Positions 60,257-64,000 of a stretch of DNA of 64,000 bases are shown piece by piece; the stretch's first letter is position 1, and each line of letters opens with the position of its first letter. Source of the DNA: Cyathus striatus (taxonomy: Eukaryota > Basidiomycota > Agaricomycetes > Agaricales > Nidulariaceae); the NCBI GenBank assembly GCA_025738555.1, contig JAOVFP010000006.1:5766001-5830000 (forward strand). The letters are read 5' to 3'. Both the position numbers and the translations under genes were made by a program. Under the pieces are notes generated by a model that was not told where the DNA came from, did not search any database, and worked only from the letters and a program-made list of their open reading frames with translations.

Positions 60257-62566
60257 TTACTTGCGCTTCTTTGAACTTAATTTCTCTTTATCCTCATGAG
60301 CCTTCTCATCCTTACCTCCCTTCTCCTCCTTGCTCTTTCCCTTTCCCTTTCCCTTCCTTTTCTCCTTCTTCTCCTTAAGCCATCTTTTCAAATCCAAAAA
60401 TGTGTAGTAATCTCTTTCAAAGCCCCAAAGGTCCAGATCAGTAGGACTATCCTCATCTTCAGCCAACCAAGACTGCATTGCTGAAAAATCTGCAATCTTA
60501 TCAAAGTTTGAATAGTTCTCATACCAGGCTGAAGATGAGACAAAGACTGTGACAATTTCTTTCTTTGTGGCCTTGGCAGCTGGCCAAGTCCTGTTCTTGT
60601 CCATAGTATTGTGGTCAGAAACTGCCTTTATACAGGCAAGATACCTCTGGTATGCGACTCGAAGTCCAGGTGCAGTGCTCTCAAGAATGTTCCTAGGAAT
60701 CTTTAGAACATCGATAAGTTCCTCAGTACGTTGCTCTGAGATTCCACCTCTTTGAACAAGAGAAGGGGTGTGAGAGCGAGAAACAGCATGAGAGCTAGTT
60801 GCAGAGCTTCCAGCTGACTTAGACGGAATGGAATATGTCTCAATATCGAGGGAGAGTGGTGCATTTGGCTGAAATACAGACTATAAAGCAACACAATATA
60901 AGTAAATAGTACAAGAATAAAAGAATAAAATATATAGCTACACTTAGAATTGGCAAGATTAATTCGCCATCTATCTTTAGCCAGTCAACTTCCTCATCAT
61001 CCTTGACAGCAGATTCAAAGTTTCCAAGAATGTTCCAGGCTTTACTTTCATAAACGTACAAACAGTGATCAGCAGCTAAAATGATATTAGTATATGAATA
61101 AAATATGAAAGAAAACATACTAAAGAAATGTTCGGCTCTGTCTTTGAGTTTCTTCAAGACAGGCCCAATGGTTGCTGTAAGATTATGCTTCAATGTAAAT
61201 GAAGCAACTCCAGGTACCATAACAGTACTTGGATCTGCATTAGACATATACAACCATACTCGCCCTTTAACTGAACCAATAGTAGTACTTTCAGCAGCAC
61301 TGTGAAAGTCGGCAGCATTTGGGTGATTCCCAAGTGCATTTCCTCTGAGAATGCCACCTACTTAGAGTTAGTACATATATATTTATACAAATTATAGGTT
61401 TACCTTCACTCCTTGAAGAACCTTTGGGACTAATATTGATAATATCCACAGTGTCGACTGTACCTGGCTTACTGATGGTACAAGGTGGACTAACCGGTGG
61501 ACTATTCATGATAATATCTACCTCTGCAAACATTGAGTCAGTATAAATACAAATATTACTGAAAATCCATACCTTTATCTTTACTAGTCCTGTCTTCTGT
61601 ATGATTGCTGTTGGACTTGGAAGATATGATGCTGATATCACTCCCTTTCAAGATCTTAAATACAGTAATACAGTTATAACATTACTGAATTTTTCTTACC
61701 TTTATTCTTACTGGTGTGATCTTCTGTATACTTTTTGTCAGACTTGAAAGATGTGATGCTAATATCACCTACCATCACTGTGTTCTGATTCATTTCCATG
61801 ACCTGCATTTGATCCATCAGTTGAACCTTCAGTATTTTCTGAAATATAACTTGTGTTAGTAAATATATGTGTAAGCTATCAATTCAAACCTTTATTTTCG
61901 CTTTCATTATTGGTATCATATCCATCTGATTCATGTTCTTCTTCAACTGTAGAAGATATAAATGTTTAGATACACATTTTATACATGTAAATGAATATTT
62001 CTTTACCTTTTTTCATGTCTGAACGGCACTTACAAGTAACAGTGAAAACTGGAGCTGCTGGTTGAGGTACATCAGAAGATGGACCCCGCTTTGGAGGGGC
62101 AACAGGAAGGCCGCTTTCCTCCAGCACCCTTTCAGCACTAAGTATTATTAGTACATAAATATTGTATAAATATATGTAATATGTATGCAGTAAGGTCAGG
62201 TACACCTTCTTTATCTGCAGCAGCATCCTCAGCTCTTTTCTGTTCCGAAGTTTTTCTAAAAAATATTAGCAAGGCAGTGAAAGGGAGTTGTGAAACCATA
62301 CCGAGTTTTTTGGCTTTCTTGGCTTTTACAACTTTTTTACTCTGTTTTTCCTGCACATTTTCACTCTCCTCATTATCTGTAATAGGTTTGTTGGTTGTGG
62401 CCTGCTTCTTTGTTGGTGGTTGGGCTGTAAGATCGGCAGCAGAAGTACCACGCTTGCGAGACTCGCTATGAGTTTCATGTGTAGCAACTGACAGAGAAGC
62501 AGACTCAGTAGGAGTAATACTAGAAGCCTGAGTTGTAGCAGAGCGAGTGGAACGACGAGGAGCCAT
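60257..62566 (-). CDS. Multi-exon protein of unknown function beside the CxC5/CxC6 gene
   Basis: ATG 62566: MAPRRSTRSATTQ, a low-complexity N-terminus with basic KKVVKAKKAKK (possible nuclear signal). Small exons separated by introns of about 45-65 bp (for example 62255-62301, GTATGG...TTTAG) encode Ser/Asp-rich text, including two related exons ending SFKSDKKYTEDHTSK and SSKSNSNHTEDRTSK, probably an exon duplication. The folded part: GRVWLYMSNADPSTVMVPG, ADHCLYVYESKAWNILGNFE, IPRNILESTAPG(V/L)RVAYQRY, TWPAAKATKKEIVTVFVSS, DSPTDLDLWGFERDYYTFLDL, then a Lys/Glu tail. I recall similar uncharacterised proteins in mushroom genomes near transposons. One junction near 61770 does not join in a single frame, so it may carry one lesion. 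The 3' end lies 49 bp from the CxC gene start, same strand. Confidence 0.6.
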
Positions 62567-62789
62567 TGTGTGTAGAAGTGTTAAAATGCTTTGAGATAGC
62601 AAGATAGTGGTGGTGGTTGAGGGTTGAGAAGGAGGGGGGGATTGATGCAAACCAAAATCTTAGAAGTCTGATGATGCACAGCAAATTCTCATGATCAAAA
62701 GTTAAAAATATACAGCCTTTTATAGGCTACATTGAACATAACTAAATATATATTACATGTCATTGGCTATACAACATAACTATCTAACT

Positions 62790-64000
62790 ATTTTAAGGAG
62801 ACACAGCCTTTGATCTTCTTCGGCCCATTGACAGCACGCATGAAGACAAAGGGAGAGGGGGAGAGACGGCATGATAGGGGGGAAAGGGGACAACAGACGA
62901 TGGGGATGAGGGGGACAAGGAGGTAGCGGAGGAGGGGAGAAGGGGAAGGGGATGGATACTCATCCTCGTCACTTGCAAGACGAGGAGGCAGAGAGGCGGG
63001 GGAGGAGGGCATGGGGGAGGAGGGGGTGACAGGTGGCTCGTCCTTGTCATTTGCGAGACAAGGCATGGGAGGAGGGGGACGAATGCTCGTCCTCGTCATT
63101 TGCGAGACAAGGCATGGGAGGAGGGGGGGACGAACACTCGTCCTCGTCATCTGCGAGACGAGGAGGGGAAGGAGGGGGTAACGGCTGGCTCATCCTCATC
63201 ATTTGCGAGGCGAGGAGAAGTGGGAGGAGGGGAGATGGCTGGCTGATTCTCGTCATTTGCGAGACGAGGAGGGGAAGGAGGAGGGGGGACGAGGGCCGAG
63301 CGCTCGTCACTTGCAAGACGAGGGGGGGGGACGAGCGCTCGTCCTTGTCATTTGCAAGACGAGGAGAGGGGGACGAGCGCTCATCCACGTCACTTGCAGA
63401 GACGAGGACGAGGAGGGGGGACGAGTGCAGGTCCTCGTCACTTGTGAGACGAGGACGAGGAGGGGGGACGAGCGCAGGTCCTTGTCACTTGCGAGACGAG
63501 GACGAGGAGGGGGGGACAAGTGAAGGTCCTCGTCACTTGCGAGACGAGGATGAGGAGGGGGGGGATGAGCGCTCGTCCTCATCACTTGCGAGACAAGGAC
63601 AAGGAGGGGGGGGACGAGCACTCGTCCTCGTCACTTGTGAGACAAGGATGAGGAGGGGGGGGACAAGCGCAGGTCCTCGTCACTTGCGAGACAAGGACGA
63701 GGAGGGGGGGGGACAAGCGCAGGTCCTCGTCACTTGCGAGACAAGGACGAGGACGAGGAGGGGGAGACGAGCGCTCGTCCACGTCACTTGCAAGACAAGG
63801 ACGAGGACGAGGTGGGGGACGAGCGCTCATCCACGTCACTTGCGAGACAAGGACGAGGAGGAGAGGGGGGACGGCAAGCTCATCATTTGCGAGACGAGAG
63901 GCAGGCTGGGAGGGGGGACGGCCGCTCGTCCTTGTCACTTACAAGACGAGGCAGAGGGAGGAGGCGAGGGGGTGGTGACTAGACGAGAAGGAGCGAGCGA
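62790..64000. repeat. 49-bp GACGAGG minisatellite
   Basis: CACTTGCGAGACGAGG(ACGAGG)AGGGGGG(G)ACGAGCG... recurs at 47-50 bp steps (for example 63441, 63488, 63537, 63585, 63634, 63683, 63733). It is irregular in 62790-63250 and tighter after 63250, and runs off the window end. G-runs of 6-9 alternate with CTCGTC. ORFs in five frames are open through composition only. Confidence 0.93.

Noticed and set aside
62788..63982. Multiple ORFs rich in Arg/Asp/Glu or Pro/Ser
   Set aside because: They are open on both strands through the GACGAGG minisatellite; no start context or splice signals.

Overview
The window looks like repeat-saturated DNA from a mushroom-forming basidiomycete (Agaricomycetes). 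Three things point there: a protein with the paired CxC5/CxC6 cysteine clusters that accompany KDZ transposons in basidiomycetes, a PIF/Harbinger element with the fungal Myb/SANT partner gene, and many 45-65 bp GT-AG introns. I found no rRNA genes, no convincing tRNA, no reverse transcriptase ORF and no CRISPR. Only two genes look close to intact: 19366-20043 (minus, proline-rich, unknown) and 60257-62566 (minus, multi-exon, lysine-rich tail, unknown).

Layout. 1-13000 is mostly unassigned DNA with normal CpG content. It holds diverged duplications (4405-5300 with 10165-11140; tandem pairs at 7735-8500 and 11100-11990), a hAT-like element with CpG-poor interior (2070-4399), an element with an exact 8-bp target duplication (5657-6964) and a MITE (7321-7649). 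13000-19060 is copy 1 of a segmental duplication carrying an unknown minus-strand gene; it is split by element A (14252-18164), which itself contains a 2 kb foldback element (14938-16969). 19366-21043 has the proline-rich gene, a 136-bp mariner-type palindrome just upstream of its start codon, and a 689-bp relative. 21866-28093 is a run of well-delimited DNA elements: MULE-like (9-bp TSD), a 909-bp palindrome (TTA TSD), PIF/Harbinger (TTA TSD) and a 685-bp mariner-type MITE (TA TSD). 28100-38234 is CpG-poor DNA with tandem repeats and a Plavaka/CACTA-like transposase remnant split by a TA-flanked element.

39855-52465 is copy 2 of the duplication, swollen by nested insertions: a satellite-armed element (40409-43465), a 3.7 kb TIR element with a captured, decayed ribosomal protein L4 gene and a solo LTR (45123-48806), and a 3.1 kb TIR element containing two others (48995-52076). 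52712-56826 is a longer, CpG-rich copy of the satellite-armed element with a 19-bp array, a 57-bp array and a perfect terminal hairpin. 57355-58000 is tandem repeats, 58002-62566 the KDZ-associated CxC5/CxC6 pseudogene plus its neighbour, and 62790-64000 a 49-bp minisatellite.

The unifying pattern is cytosine decay at CpG. Paired copies of the same sequences occur here in CpG-rich and CpG-depleted states, differing mainly by CG to TG/CA changes, and the depleted state ends abruptly near 52.2 kb. This fits long-term CpG methylation of transposon-rich chromatin; the methylation itself is inferred, not seen.
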